DNA of 7,343 bases from an uncultured Flavobacteriales bacterium. Its GTDB lineage: Bacteria; Bacteroidota; Bacteroidia; Flavobacteriales_D; Sanyastnellaceae. Below, in pieces: positions 6,660 to 7,343 of the stretch; the first letter of the stretch is position 1; each line of letters begins with the position of its first letter. Both the position numbers and the translations under genes were made by a program. The stretch covers positions 1 to 7,343 of the forward strand of contig CALKYI010000271.1 of the NCBI GenBank assembly GCA_938003665.1, written 5' to 3'. The notes under the pieces were generated by a model, which saw nothing but the letters and a program-made list of their open reading frames with translations, made no database searches and had not been told where the DNA came from.

Positions 6660-6704
6660 GTTCACGGCAATTTCCCGCACTTTTTATCGGTTTTTTCATT
6701 CAAA

Positions 6705-7343
6705 ATGAACAGAAAATGGAATTTTCTGCTGCTTTCCGCATTGGTTGCAGCCACCCTCGTCGTTGGTGCTGATTACGACACCATTCAATCTCAAACCGCT
6801 TCATACGATTCAGGTGACATCGCTTGGATGGTGGTCGCGAGCGCATTCGTCCTGTTGATGACGCCTGGTCTCGCCTTCTTCTACGGCGGCATGGTGAACA
6901 AAAAGAATGTCATCTCCACTATGCTTCAGAGTTTTGTCGCCCTCGGGGTGATCAGCGTGGTCTGGGTTGTTGCAGGATTCAGCCTCTGCTTTGGAGATTC
7001 CGTCGGTGGCATCATCGGCGATCCGCGGACGTACCTTGCTTTCCGCGGTGTTGGTTTGGTGCCCAATGGGGATTTTGCGGAGACCATTCCCTTCTTGCTC
7101 TTCGCGCTCTTCCAATTGAAGTTTGCGATCATTACGCCTGCCTTGATCACCGGGAGTTTCGCCGGCCGCATTCGGTTCCGCGCTTACATCTTGTTTATGG
7201 TGTTATTCAGCCTGATCATTTACCCTCCATTGGCCCATATGACGTGGCATCCGGACGGATTGCTGCGCAACTGGGGCGTACTGGATTTTGCCGGTGGAAC
7301 GGTGGTGCACATGTCCGCTGGATTCGCTGCATTAGCTGGGGCC
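6705..7343 (+). CDS. amt: Ammonium transporter, Amt family (3' truncated)
   Basis: These are the first 213 codons, in one frame to the window end, about half of a typical Amt protein. Amt proteins are trimeric inner-membrane channels that carry ammonium/ammonia into the cell for nitrogen assimilation. Residues 1-22 look like a cleavable signal peptide (L-V-V-G-A before D23), as in E. coli AmtB. Family motifs follow in order: T53-P-G-L-A-F-F-Y-G-G-M-V with K66-K67-N68; F136 and F140, which align with the Phe gate F103/F107 of E. coli AmtB; H178-M-T-W181, where W181 matches W148; and D194-F-A-G-G-T-V-V-H202, where D194 and H202 match the D160 and pore H168. About five hydrophobic segments follow the signal peptide. 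The ATG at 6705 is the natural start: it opens the signal peptide and is preceded by an A-rich CAAA rather than a Shine-Dalgarno. A glnK (PII) partner, often next to amt, would lie beyond the window if present. Confidence 0.96.
   Translation, partial: MNRKWNFLLLSALVAATLVVGADYDTIQSQTASYDSGDIAWMVVASAFVLLMTPGLAFFYGGMVNKKNVISTMLQSFVALGVISVVWVVAGFSLCFGDSVGGIIGDPRTYLAFRGVGLVPNGDFAETIPFLLFALFQLKFAIITPALITGSFAGRIRFRAYILFMVLFSLIIYPPLAHMTWHPDGLLRNWGVLDFAGGTVVHMSAGFAALAGA

Larger units (their letters stand above)
6514..6704. promoter_or_regulatory. Divergent intergenic region between the giant surface protein and amt
   Basis: These 191 bp separate two divergently transcribed genes, so they should hold promoters for both. 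No Shine-Dalgarno is visible before either start, which is normal in Bacteroidota; the amt start is preceded by CAAA. I see two imperfect palindromes and one weak match to the phylum's TAnnTTTG -7 element on the plus strand, each listed separately. No convincing promoter element could be picked out for the minus-strand gene. Confidence 0.6.

Noticed and set aside
6681..6697. T-rich stretches before amt as a terminator or riboswitch
   Set aside because: There are two short T-runs but no stable GC-rich stem before them, and no recognisable riboswitch core in the 191-bp intergenic region.

Overview
The window comes from a member of the Bacteroidota. Two of its three genes end in sorting domains that are specific to the type IX secretion system (T9SS): a type A tail on the first gene and a gliding-motility-type (CHU_C, type B) tail on the second. 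Neither gene with a visible start has a Shine-Dalgarno sequence, which also fits this phylum. GC content looks moderately high for the phylum (an estimate by eye), and I would not name a genus. No RNA genes, mobile elements or CRISPR arrays are visible.

Layout. (1) Bases 1-1067, plus strand: the 3' part of a secreted cupredoxin / multicopper-oxidase-like protein, with one clear copper-binding domain, a second domain without recognisable copper ligands, and a type A T9SS tail. (2) Bases 1057-6513, minus strand: a complete 1,818-residue surface protein. It has a signal peptide, about 19 Ig-like modules with two cysteines each, a PKD domain and a type B T9SS tail. Genes 1 and 2 converge and their 3' ends overlap by 11 bp. 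(3) Bases 6514-6704: a 191-bp divergent intergenic region with two imperfect palindromes and a weak candidate promoter. (4) Bases 6705-7343, plus strand: the first 213 codons of an Amt-family ammonium transporter, cut off by the window end.

How they relate. Genes 1 and 2 are both predicted to be exported through the Sec pathway and then the T9SS to the cell surface or medium, but by two different sorting-signal classes. The ammonium transporter is an inner-membrane protein with no evident functional tie to them; it shares only the divergent promoter region with the large surface protein.

The most interesting structure is inside the large protein. Its modules fall into a higher-order pattern: a three-module unit of about 240 residues repeated four times, with a matching rhythm in cysteine spacing. 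The protein also has an extreme charge split, with only nine Lys/Arg in residues 46-1740 but nine Arg in the last 78 residues. I found no evidence of a wholly new enzymatic or defence system.
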